From: Aerococcus sanguinicola
GTDB lineage: Bacteria; Bacillota; Bacilli; Lactobacillales; Aerococcaceae
NCBI RefSeq assembly: GCF_008726925.1
Contig: NZ_VYWO01000008.1
Coordinates: forward strand, 1 to 52,107
Length of the DNA: 52,107 nt
Direction: 5' to 3'
Part shown: piece after piece, positions 19,544 through 25,764 of the stretch
How positions within the stretch are numbered: the first letter of the stretch is position 1
Layout of the letters: each line of letters begins with the position of its first letter
Program-made: the position numbers and the translations under genes
The notes under the pieces: model-generated
The model's database searches: none
Told to the model about the DNA's origin: nothing
What the model saw: the letters and a program-made list of their open reading frames with translations, nothing else

Positions 19544-20321
19544 GCCAAGTACCCAACGCATCCAAGCCGCCTTCCAAAACAAGGCCTTCATCCCCTTCAT
19601 CACCTGTGGCGACCCTGACCTGGCTACCACCGAGCAAGTGGTCGACGGACTCATTGCCGCCGGGGCCAGCCTGGTTGAACTCGGAATTCCCTTCTCTGAC
19701 CCAGTAGCTGAGGGGGAAACCATCCAAGCTGCTGACGAAAGGGCCCTATCTAAGGCCATCAAACTCGATCAAATTTTCGAGCTTGTCCGTCGTATCCGCC
19801 AAAAGCATGAGACGCCGCTCGTCTTTATGACCTATGCCAACCCCATCTTCGCTTACGGTACCGACCGCTTCATGGCGCAAGCTGCTGATGCGGGTATCGA
19901 TGGGATCATCATTCCCGATGCCCCCTATGAAGAAAAGGGCCTCTTCCAAACAGCCTGCGACCAACATGGGATTACCCTCATCTCTATGGTCGCCCCTTCC
20001 AGCCAAGAGCGAATCCAAAGCATCGCCGGCGACGCTGAAGGCTTCCTCTACCTCGTCTCCAGCCTAGGGGTGACCGGCGTCCGCCAAAATATCCAAACTG
20101 ACATCCCGAGCATTGTCCAGAGTATCCGCCAGGCCACAGATATCCCCGTAGCAGTCGGCTTCGGGATCGCCACCCCTGACCAGGCCCGGGAAATGTCCCA
20201 GGCTTCAGATGGCGCGATCATCGGCTCTGCCATTGTCAAATTGATCGCCAAACATGGAACAGACAGCGCCCCTGTCGTCGAAGCCTATGCCCGGGAGATC
20301 GTCCAAGCCATCCAAGAATAA
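19533..20321 (+). CDS. trpA: Tryptophan synthase alpha chain
   Basis: Retro-aldol cleavage of indole-3-glycerol phosphate to indole. 262 residues, with catalytic Glu49 in [10 protein letters not shown]. The second catalytic position (Asp60 in the enteric enzyme, ADG) is Glu60 here (VAEG), a substitution I believe occurs in other Firmicutes TrpA proteins. The mobile loop SSLGVTGVR is intact. It is the last gene of the operon, followed by a strong terminator. Confidence 0.96.
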   Translation: MTTKPSTQRIQAAFQNKAFIPFITCGDPDLATTEQVVDGLIAAGASLVELGIPFSDPVAEGETIQAADERALSKAIKLDQIFELVRRIRQKHETPLVFMTYANPIFAYGTDRFMAQAADAGIDGIIIPDAPYEEKGLFQTACDQHGITLISMVAPSSQERIQSIAGDAEGFLYLVSSLGVTGVRQNIQTDIPSIVQSIRQATDIPVAVGFGIATPDQAREMSQASDGAIIGSAIVKLIAKHGTDSAPVVEAYAREIVQAIQE

Positions 20322-20334
20322 AACCGCATAAAAG

Positions 20335-20405
20335 AAAAACACTGCCAGAAGCTGAGCGTAAGCAGGTGCATAGAGGCACCCCACAGCTAGGCAGTGTTTT
20401 TGTTG
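20335..20405 (+). terminator. trp operon terminator
   Basis: Stem AAAAACACTGCC/GGCAGTGTTTTT (20335-20346 and 20390-20401) enclosing a second small hairpin (GGTGCATAGAGGCACC). A-rich on one side and T-rich on the other. Confidence 0.85.
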
Positions 20406-20439
20406 TTAATTTTATATGTCATCTGCTAAAGAGCTATTA

Positions 20440-20534
20440 TTTAAACCAGAGATAGTCGAAGGAAGGACCGGCTAAAGCCGCTCTTATCTTTTTTTGCTCC
20501 AGAGCTCCCTTTCTCCCGCATCCTCTCGTACCCT
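20440..20534 (-). repeat. Degraded hairpin repeat R2
   Basis: The 3' half keeps the family pattern (TTTGCTCCAGAG, TTTCTCCCGC, CGTACCCTG), and the centre (GACCGGCTAAAGCCG) matches unit R10. The 5' arm and 5' terminus are lost. It is the first of four head-to-tail copies between trpA and rplL. Confidence 0.6.
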
Positions 20535-20538
20535 GTTT

Positions 20539-20653
20539 AGTCGGGTTCGGGCTAGCAGAAATAGCTCCTCTTCGCAAAGTTCCGCCGAAGACTTTTCGTC
20601 TTCTCTGGCTCTTTGCTCCAGAGGTCTATTTCTCCCGCTAGCCTTCACACCCT
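20539..20653 (-). repeat. Long-hairpin repeat unit R3
   Basis: Subfamily A. Arms are GGCTAGC/GCTAGCC, AGAAATAG/CTATTTCT, and GCAAAG/CTTTGC, with the tip GAAGAC-TTTTC-GTCTTC. Termini are AGTCGGGTTCG and TTCACACCC. The internal loop pairing (TTCCGCCG opposite CTCTGG) is the same as in R1 and R9. Part of a tandem array between the convergent trpA and rplL genes, oriented with rplL. Confidence 0.88.
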
Positions 20654-20654
20654 T

Positions 20655-20770
20655 AGTTGGGTTCGGTTGCGCAGCTTCCTTGTCACTTCACAAGTCTCCG
20701 CCGCAGTCTGTGAGACTGCTCTGGTGACTTGCTCCAGTGAAAGGAAGCTAAACGCGCGCCCTCGCACCCT
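20655..20770 (-). repeat. Long-hairpin repeat unit R4
   Basis: Subfamily B. Nearly identical to R11 over its whole length and close to R7 and R12. Arms are GCAGCTTCCTT/AAGGAAGCT, GTCACTT/CCAGTGA, ACAAGTC/GACTTGC, and a tip GCAGTCTGTGAGACTGC. Termini are AGTTGGGTTCG and CTCGCACCC. Confidence 0.9.
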
Positions 20771-20774
20771 GTAA

Positions 20775-20892
20775 AGTCGGGTTCGCAAGAGCAGACTTGA
20801 AGTGATTTCAGCTCATCGAAACACCTGACTGCCGTCAGCCTTATTCGATGAGCCTCCAATCATTCAAGTCTAAGCGCTCTTGCTCACACCCT
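20775..20892 (-). repeat. Long-hairpin repeat unit R5
   Basis: Same architecture with unrelated arm sequence: CAAGAGC/GCTCTTG, AGACTTGAA/TTCAAGTCT, GCTCATCGAA/TTCGATGAGC and CTGAC/GTCAG. Termini AGTCGGGTTCG and CTCACACCC are perfect. On the coding strand it follows the rplL terminator. Confidence 0.88.
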
Positions 20893-20896
20893 GTAA

Positions 20897-20923
20897 AAAA
20901 AAGACTAGGCTTTCGCCTAGTCT
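20897..20923 (-). terminator. rplJL terminator
   Basis: Minus-strand AGACTAGGC-GAAA-GCCTAGTCT followed by seven T. A tetraloop-capped perfect stem 20 nt after the rplL stop codon. Confidence 0.92.
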
Positions 20924-20943
20924 CTTCATCTAATCGAAGTCGA

Positions 20944-21315
20944 TTATTTAAGTTCTGCTGAACCGCCAGCTTCTTCGATAGCTGCTTTAAGAGCTTCTGC
21001 TTCTTCTTTAGGAAGACCTTCTTTAATAACAGCTGGAGCGCCGTCAACTAATTCTTTAGCTTCTTTCAAGCCAAGACCAGTTGCTTCACGAACTGCTTTG
21101 ATTACTTTAATCTTAGCAGCGCCAGCGTCTGTTAATTCAACGTCGAAGTCAGTTTTTTCTTCAGCAGCGCCAGCGTCAGCACCAGCACCTGCAGCAGCTA
21201 CAGGAGCAGCAGCAGAAACGCCGAATTCTTCTTCAATAGCAGATACTAAGTCTGCTAATTCTAAGATTGATGATTCTTTTAAATCAGCAATGATTTGTTC
21301 AATGTTTAAAGCCAT
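20944..21315 (-). CDS. rplL: 50S ribosomal protein L7/L12
   Basis: Stalk protein that recruits translation factors. 123 residues; N-terminal dimerisation helix ([22 protein letters not shown]), Ala/Gly-rich hinge (about 36-52), and the C-terminal domain with [25 protein letters not shown] (factor-binding helix). GGAGG precedes the ATG. Cotranscribed with rplJ, 53 nt apart. Confidence 0.98.
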   Translation of the reverse strand: MALNIEQIIADLKESSILELADLVSAIEEEFGVSAAAPVAAAGAGADAGAAEEKTDFDVELTDAGAAKIKVIKAVREATGLGLKEAKELVDGAPAVIKEGLPKEEAEALKAAIEEAGGSAELK

Positions 21316-21368
21316 TTTTTATTCCTCCGTTTTTTAAGTAATTTGTTTGGGTCTAGGCAGCCAAATAA

Positions 21369-21878
21369 TTAAGCTGCGCCTTCTTCTTCTGCTTTTTGGT
21401 CTTGTACAGCTTTGACTGCATATGCCACGTTGCGGACAGGTGCTTGCAATACAGATAAGAGCATTGAAAGTAAACCTTCGCGACCTGGTAGGGAAGCAAT
21501 CTTGCTGATTTCTTCTTTAGATAAGGTTTTGCCTTCGATAACGCCGCCTTTTAATTCTAAAGCTTCAGCTTCTTTAGAGAAGTTCTTCAAGATACGTGCA
21601 GGTGCAACTGCGTCATCTTCACCAAATGCTACGGCAGTAGGGCCTTGGAAGACTTCTTCGTGGTAGTCAACACCCATAGTGTCTAAGGCACGACGCATCA
21701 TCGTATTTTTAATAACTTTGAATGATACATTTTCTGCACGTAATTGGCTACGCAATTCAGTTGCTTCTTGAACAGTTAAACCTAAGTAGTCAACAACGAC
21801 GATTGATTTAGCGTTTTTAATGCGGTCAACCAATTCGTTAACTTCTTCTTGTTTCTTAGCAATTGCTTGTTCGCTCAA
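21369..21878 (-). CDS. rplJ: 50S ribosomal protein L10
   Basis: Stalk base protein binding 23S rRNA and the L7/L12 dimers. 169 residues. N-terminal RNA-binding domain with [22 protein letters not shown]-terminal L7/L12-binding helix. The start codon is TTG (21878), preceded by GGAGGTGAAATAA. It is the autoregulated first gene of rplJL, behind a structured leader. Confidence 0.97.
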   Translation of the reverse strand: MSEQAIAKKQEEVNELVDRIKNAKSIVVVDYLGLTVQEATELRSQLRAENVSFKVIKNTMMRRALDTMGVDYHEEVFQGPTAVAFGEDDAVAPARILKNFSKEAEALELKGGVIEGKTLSKEEISKIASLPGREGLLSMLLSVLQAPVRNVAYAVKAVQDQKAEEEGAA

Positions 21879-21904
21879 TTATTTCACCTCCATAAGATTA
21901 ATCA

Positions 21905-22040
21905 GAGTTTCTATTGCCGGGCAATAAAAAAACTCCATGTCACTGAAGACACAGAGAACTATCTAACACCTAATGCGGTGAATCTCGATCTCCCTCGGTT
22001 AGAAATTAAGGCCTAGGCCACTAACTGTCTTCGGTAAGTA
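21905..22040 (-). promoter_or_regulatory. L10 leader (rplJ autoregulatory RNA) with attenuator
   Basis: On the minus strand the stretch CCGAAGACAGTTAGTGGCCT, then CTTAA, CTAACCGAGG is characteristic of the L10(L12)4-binding leader (Rfam L10_leader). It is followed by a hairpin (CTCTGTGTC pairing with GACATGGAG, two G-U pairs) and TTTTTTT at about 21960-21924, a terminator-like attenuator before the ribosome site. L10 binding should lower rplJL expression. Confidence 0.88.
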
Positions 22041-22062
22041 TTGAATTATTTTCAACTATTGC

Positions 22063-22091
22063 ATGATAGCATGTCTAAATTGAAAAAGCAA
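22063..22091 (-). promoter_or_regulatory. rplJL promoter
   Basis: Minus-strand TTGCTT (22091-22086), 17-nt spacer, TATCAT (22068-22063). The transcript would start just before the L10 leader. Confidence 0.75.
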
Positions 22092-22119
22092 GGGAAATTT
22101 CGAGATTTTTTGCCTAAGT

Positions 22120-22812
22120 TTAGAAAAGATTGATCAGGGGAAGGAGGAAGATGGGCATAAAGATGGCAGGAATCTGGTTGGTCACCCGGATGTTGGTGAT
22201 ATCGAGGATATTGAGACCCAGGCCAATCAGGATAATGGACCCTGCCCCAGACATCTCCGCAACGACATCGGGTGTCAGATAAGGGGCCACCCAAGCAGCC
22301 AAGGTCACTAGCCCCCCTTCATAAATTAGAACAGAAAGGGCGGCAAAGGCTGCCCCAATGCCATAAGTCGACCCAAAAATGAGCGAGCTCACTGCCACAA
22401 TGACCGACTTGGTATAGAGTAAGCTATGGTCGCCGTTGAGACCAGACTGGAGGGCCCCAAGAACGGTCATCGCGCCCACGCAGATTACCAAGCTGGCGGT
22501 CACAAAACCTTCTGCAAAGAGCGAGGCCTCTTCCCCGCTAGCTACTTTATCTTGGATCGCCTTGCTCCCTCGGTCTAAGGCATCTTCAATATTAATAAAT
22601 TCTCCGATAATGGTCCCTAAGAGAAGACTCAGGAGCAGAACAATTAAGTTCTTCGAATCACTGGCCCCTGAAATCCCTAAGTAAAGCACCACAACCCCAA
22701 TCATCTGCATACAGGCCTTCCGCACCCGCTCCGGCAGGCGCTCGCCAATAAAGTGCCCAACCACCGCAAAGATGACGAGAACGACCGCCTCTACAATTAC
22801 ACCTTTGTACAT
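22120..22812 (-). CDS. DUF554 family membrane protein (YdfK/YqgA-like)
   Basis: Integral membrane protein of 230 residues with about seven hydrophobic segments and the conserved family pieces GHFIGERLPERVRK, LLGTIIGEFINIEDALDR and FVTASLVICVGAMTVLG. The ATG at 22812 (MYKGVIVEA) has GGAGG five nt upstream; the in-frame TTG at 22824 overlaps that site. Family function is not established; a transporter role has been guessed. It is monocistronic, immediately upstream of the rplJ promoter region. Confidence 0.88.
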   Translation of the reverse strand: MYKGVIVEAVVLVIFAVVGHFIGERLPERVRKACMQMIGVVVLYLGISGASDSKNLIVLLLSLLLGTIIGEFINIEDALDRGSKAIQDKVASGEEASLFAEGFVTASLVICVGAMTVLGALQSGLNGDHSLLYTKSVIVAVSSLIFGSTYGIGAAFAALSVLIYEGGLVTLAAWVAPYLTPDVVAEMSGAGSIILIGLGLNILDITNIRVTNQIPAIFMPIFLLPLINLF

Positions 22813-22959
22813 AATAACCTCCAAGTATTCAATAGATCTATTTTACGCTGTTTCCAGATGAAGGTAAACCCGAAGCCTTGATTCTCATTGTTTTCTTAAA
22901 TTTGAAGAAGAAAGTTTTTAGACGATCAAGTTCTTAATAAAGGATTCATTTGAGAGTTC

Positions 22960-23120
22960 CTGATTGGCAACTTGCAAACGAGCCTGACATTCGAAAGTAA
23001 CTAGCTGGCCTAGTCGCAAATAAGGCTGCTATTTGAAACTTGCCACTCCCCTACTCGCAAACAGAGCCAATATTTGAAAGTTACCGCCCACTTACTCGCT
23101 AATACGGACAGCTCTAACAA
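22960..23120. repeat. Degenerate ~41-bp tandem repeats
   Basis: Three to four imperfect units of about 41 bp between the DUF554 gene and the formate/nitrite transporter gene. The recurring core is CTAnTCGCAAAnAnnGCC followed by TATTTGAAAnTTnCC (for example 23011-23050 and 23051-23090). Identity between units is partial. This 397-bp gap (22813-23209) otherwise holds only a terminator, and I see no gene in it. Confidence 0.6.
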
Positions 23121-23171
23121 ATAAATCCAAAAGCACAAAAGATGCTCATTCCTCCCATTTTGCTCAAACGA

Positions 23172-23201
23172 AAAAGCCTCCTCAACTAAAGGAGACTTTC
23201 T
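23172..23201 (-). terminator. Terminator after formate/nitrite transporter gene
   Basis: Minus-strand AGTCTCCT-TTAGTTG-AGGAGGCT followed by TTTTCG (one G-U pair), just past the stop codon. Confidence 0.8.
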
Positions 23202-23209
23202 GCTTTAGA

Positions 23210-23989
23210 TTAATCGGTATAGATATCTTGCCCTTTATTGAGGAAGCCGTAGCCGATCCCCATCACAACACCCCCGCCGACAAAGTTACCAATCCAGGCC
23301 ACTAGCCATTGCAGGAGCACATGGTCTAAGGTAAAGCCTTCAATGGCAGAAGGTAAGGTGAAAGCTGCAAGGGAATAAGTGACAAAGTTAGCGATCACGT
23401 GTTCAAAACCGTAGAAGGCAAAGATAAAGATAATCCCTAAAATATAAGGAATCTTAGCGCTATTATCCTTCATAAACATGATCCCAATCACCGTAATATT
23501 CACTAACATATTGGCCACGATGCCGTCCAAGAAGATGAGGCCGTAAGACTTATCCATCTTAGTTTGAACGGAATGAATTAAATAATGGCTGGCGTCAATC
23601 TCATGGAAGCCTAGGGTCTGGCTCAGCACCCAGGCAATGGCCACACATCCGATTAAATTAAATAAGGTACATAAGGCCAAAACTTTAGCGGCATCTGCTG
23701 GTTTAACGACTTTGCGGTATAAGCCATTGGCGAAGTACATCATATTGGACGTGGTTAATTCCCCATTCAGGAAGATGATCATCACCAAGCACCAAGGGAA
23801 CAGCAAGGCATAAGCAAAGCGCCCGAGGTCAGGATGAACAGCACTGATCTGTTCCGCCGTCATAAAGGCCACGCCGCATCCAATTCCCAAATAAATACCG
23901 GCAAAGATCGCCCGAAGACCGTATTGCCAAACCGATGTATTTGCCAGGGCAACCTTTTTGTTAATCGCCGCTGTAATCTTATCGTTCAT
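23210..23989 (-). CDS. Formate/nitrite transporter (FNT family)
   Basis: Pentameric channel-like transporter for formate, nitrite or related monovalent anions. 259 residues with six membrane segments. The central histidine sits in the family motif GFEHVIANF; the preceding NMLVNI and the Pro-rich early segment also fit. The ATG at 23989 (MNDKITAAI) has GGAGGAG 9 nt upstream. Its start overlaps the end of the zinc-finger gene, so the two are likely coupled. Formate export during fermentation is the most plausible job; FocA and NirC types cannot be separated by eye. Confidence 0.9.
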   Translation of the reverse strand: MNDKITAAINKKVALANTSVWQYGLRAIFAGIYLGIGCGVAFMTAEQISAVHPDLGRFAYALLFPWCLVMIIFLNGELTTSNMMYFANGLYRKVVKPADAAKVLALCTLFNLIGCVAIAWVLSQTLGFHEIDASHYLIHSVQTKMDKSYGLIFLDGIVANMLVNITVIGIMFMKDNSAKIPYILGIIFIFAFYGFEHVIANFVTYSLAAFTLPSAIEGFTLDHVLLQWLVAWIGNFVGGGVVMGIGYGFLNKGQDIYTD

Positions 23990-24338
23990 TAAATCTAACT
24001 CCTCCATTATTATTTTTTCTTTTTGAAGCAAAGTAAAGCCCAGCATGACGCTGGCAAGCAGGGTTGAAAGCTGCCCGGCAATAGGGACACCGACCTAAAG
24101 CCTCATAAGTTGCCTGGTCGAAGCTCGTCCGGCAGGCCCCACAGAGCAGGCTATCCTCCTGGTCACTTCGAATAGGCGTGAAGGCATGCTTAGCCAAGGC
24201 ATCGTGACAGCGGTAGCAGGCATAGTAAGCCTTGCAGGTCGAACAATATAGGGCCAGGATATCCTCTGACAAATGGTAGTGCTGGCAGCGGCCCTGCCCA
24301 TCCAGGCCCAGGCCCCAGATCTGGCTTCTTTCTTCCAT
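23979..24338 (-). CDS. CHY-type zinc finger protein
   Basis: 119 residues, dominated by Cys/His pairs in the CHY arrangement: CQHYH, then CSTCKAYYACYRCHD, CGACRTSF, CPYC and FNPACQRHAGLYF. This corresponds to the zf-CHY domain, which binds three zinc ions and in eukaryotes occurs in Pirh2 and Hot13. Bacterial members have no settled function. GAGGAG lies 9 nt before the ATG, and TATAAT (24360-24355) may be a -10 box. Its last 11 nt overlap the start of the FNT gene. The ribosome site of the transporter lies inside this frame. Confidence 0.88.
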   Translation of the reverse strand: MEERSQIWGLGLDGQGRCQHYHLSEDILALYCSTCKAYYACYRCHDALAKHAFTPIRSDQEDSLLCGACRTSFDQATYEALGRCPYCRAAFNPACQRHAGLYFASKRKNNNGGVRFNER

Positions 24339-24362
24339 TCCCTAGCTCTCCTCTATTATACA

Positions 24363-24401
24363 CAAAAAAAGCGCTAAGCAAGTTAATCCCTACTTAGCGC
24401 T
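24363..24401 (-). terminator. rplKA terminator
   Basis: Minus-strand AGCGCTAAG...CTTAGCGCT (24401-24393 and 24378-24370) followed by seven T, 20 nt past the rplA stop. Confidence 0.92.
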
Positions 24402-24421
24402 CCCATTAATCATTAGTTTGA

Positions 24422-25111
24422 TTATAATGATGATGGATCAACTTTGATACCAGGTCCCATAGTAGATGTTACAGCAAGGTTCTTCACATAAGTCCCTTTA
24501 GCTGCTGCAGGTTTTTCACGTAGGATGGTTTCATGGATAGCACGGAAGTTTTCAATTAAGTCTTCAGTGTTGAATGAAACTTTACCGATTAAGGCGTGAA
24601 CGTTACCTGCGCTATCTGCACGGTATTCGATTTGACCTGATTTGATGTCGCTAACAGCTTTGGCAACATCTTGTGTCACGGTACCTGTTTTAGGGTTAGG
24701 CATTAAACCTTTAGGCCCTAAGACACGACCCAAGCGGCCAATCTTACCCATCATATCTGGGGTTGCCACAACGACGTCAAAGTCTAACCAACCATCGTTG
24801 ATTTTTTCGATGTATTCATCGTCACCAACATAGTCTGCGCCGGCTTCTTCTGCGATACGAGCATTTTCACCTTGGGCAAAGACTAAAACGGTTTGTGTTT
24901 GACCAGTTCCCTTAGGCAATACCATAGCGCCACGGATTTGTTGGTCATTCTTCTTAGTGTCGATACCTAAACGGTAAGCCACTTCGATTGAACCGTCGAA
25001 TTTGGTGTAGTCAACTTCTTTTAATAATTCAATTGCTTCTTCAGCAGTGTATTTTTTGTTCTTGTCAACTTTTTCGTAAGCTGCGATTTGATTTTTTGAT
25101 TTTTTAGCCAT
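24422..25111 (-). CDS. rplA: 50S ribosomal protein L1
   Basis: L1 stalk protein, also a translational repressor of its own operon. 229 residues, with the usual [14 protein letters not shown]-terminus, [16 protein letters not shown] segment (here [14 protein letters not shown]) and [19 protein letters not shown] precedes the ATG. Downstream of rplK by 99 nt, with a hairpin and a GTGGGAGGA motif in the spacer. Confidence 0.98.
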   Translation of the reverse strand: MAKKSKNQIAAYEKVDKNKKYTAEEAIELLKEVDYTKFDGSIEVAYRLGIDTKKNDQQIRGAMVLPKGTGQTQTVLVFAQGENARIAEEAGADYVGDDEYIEKINDGWLDFDVVVATPDMMGKIGRLGRVLGPKGLMPNPKTGTVTQDVAKAVSDIKSGQIEYRADSAGNVHALIGKVSFNTEDLIENFRAIHETILREKPAAAKGTYVKNLAVTSTMGPGIKVDPSSL

Positions 25112-25143
25112 TATCTTTCCTCCTATGTGGTTTTAACGGATAT

Positions 25144-25177
25144 TCCTCCCACGCACAACATCTTCATGTTGTGGCGT
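25144..25177 (-). promoter_or_regulatory. Hairpin plus GTGGGAGGA motif before rplA (candidate L1 site)
   Basis: Minus-strand hairpin CACAACAT-GAAG-ATGTTGTG followed by CGTGGGAGGA (25153-25144). The rplK leader has the same pattern: a hairpin then AAGTGGGAGGA. L1 is known to repress its operon by binding an mRNA mimic of its rRNA site. That this is the site is inferred from the duplication and the position. Confidence 0.45.
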
Positions 25178-25210
25178 TTGATTATTGATTCTGTTCGTCC
25201 AGCGGGTCGA

Positions 25211-25636
25211 CTAGTCTTCGACAGTGATCCCCATTGAACGTGCAGTACCCTCAACCATACGCATAGCAGCTTCAACATCAGCAGCATTTAAGTCTGGTGT
25301 CTTGGTTTCTGCAATTTCACGTACTTGATCGCGAGTGACACTTGCTACTTTATTCTTGTTAGGTTCACCAGAACCTTTTTCCACGCCAGCGGCTTTCTTA
25401 AGTAAGACAGCTGCAGGTGGGGTCTTAGTAATAAAGTCAAATGAGCGATCTTCGTAAACAGTGATCACAACAGGGATAACATAGCCTGCTTGATCGGCAG
25501 TACGTGCATTGAACTCTTTACAGAAGCCCATGATATTAATACCAGCTTGCCCTAAAGCAGGACCTACTGGAGGAGCTGGACTTGCTTGACCAGCTTCAAT
25601 TTGTAATTTAACAACAGTTTCTACATTCTTAGCCAC
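25211..25636 (-). CDS. rplK: 50S ribosomal protein L11
   Basis: GTPase-centre protein. 141 residues, with the N-terminal proline-rich [20 protein letters not shown] and the C-terminal rRNA-binding domain ending [21 protein letters not shown] precedes the ATG. First gene of the rplKA unit, which has its own promoter because the zinc genes separate it from nusG. Confidence 0.98.
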   Translation of the reverse strand: MAKNVETVVKLQIEAGQASPAPPVGPALGQAGINIMGFCKEFNARTADQAGYVIPVVITVYEDRSFDFITKTPPAAVLLKKAAGVEKGSGEPNKNKVASVTRDQVREIAETKTPDLNAADVEAAMRMVEGTARSMGITVED

Positions 25637-25756
25637 GAAACATTCCTCCTTGTTCTGTTCGCGAGTGGTTTAATGGAGTTGTAGTTAGATTTCTCCTCCC
25701 ACTTATTGTGTTTGCACACAATACCATATTAAACCATAGTTCGATTCAAAAAGCAA
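25637..25756 (-). promoter_or_regulatory. rplK promoter and leader
   Basis: Minus-strand TTGCTT (25756-25751), 17-nt spacer, TTTAAT (25733-25728). The leader contains ATTGTG-TGCAAA-CACAAT and then GTGGGAGGA (25702-25694), repeated before rplA. The promoter lies right at the end of the pht gene. Confidence 0.65.
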
Positions 25757-25764
25757 GGGCGAAT

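Noticed and set aside
20440..20892. CRISPR array
   Set aside because: The repeats are long self-complementary hairpins of ~115 nt with different arms and 1-5 bp gaps. There are no constant short repeats, no spacers and no cas genes.
22960..23120. Small CRISPR or iteron origin
   Set aside because: Units diverge throughout and have no constant repeat or regular spacer; no replication initiator is nearby.
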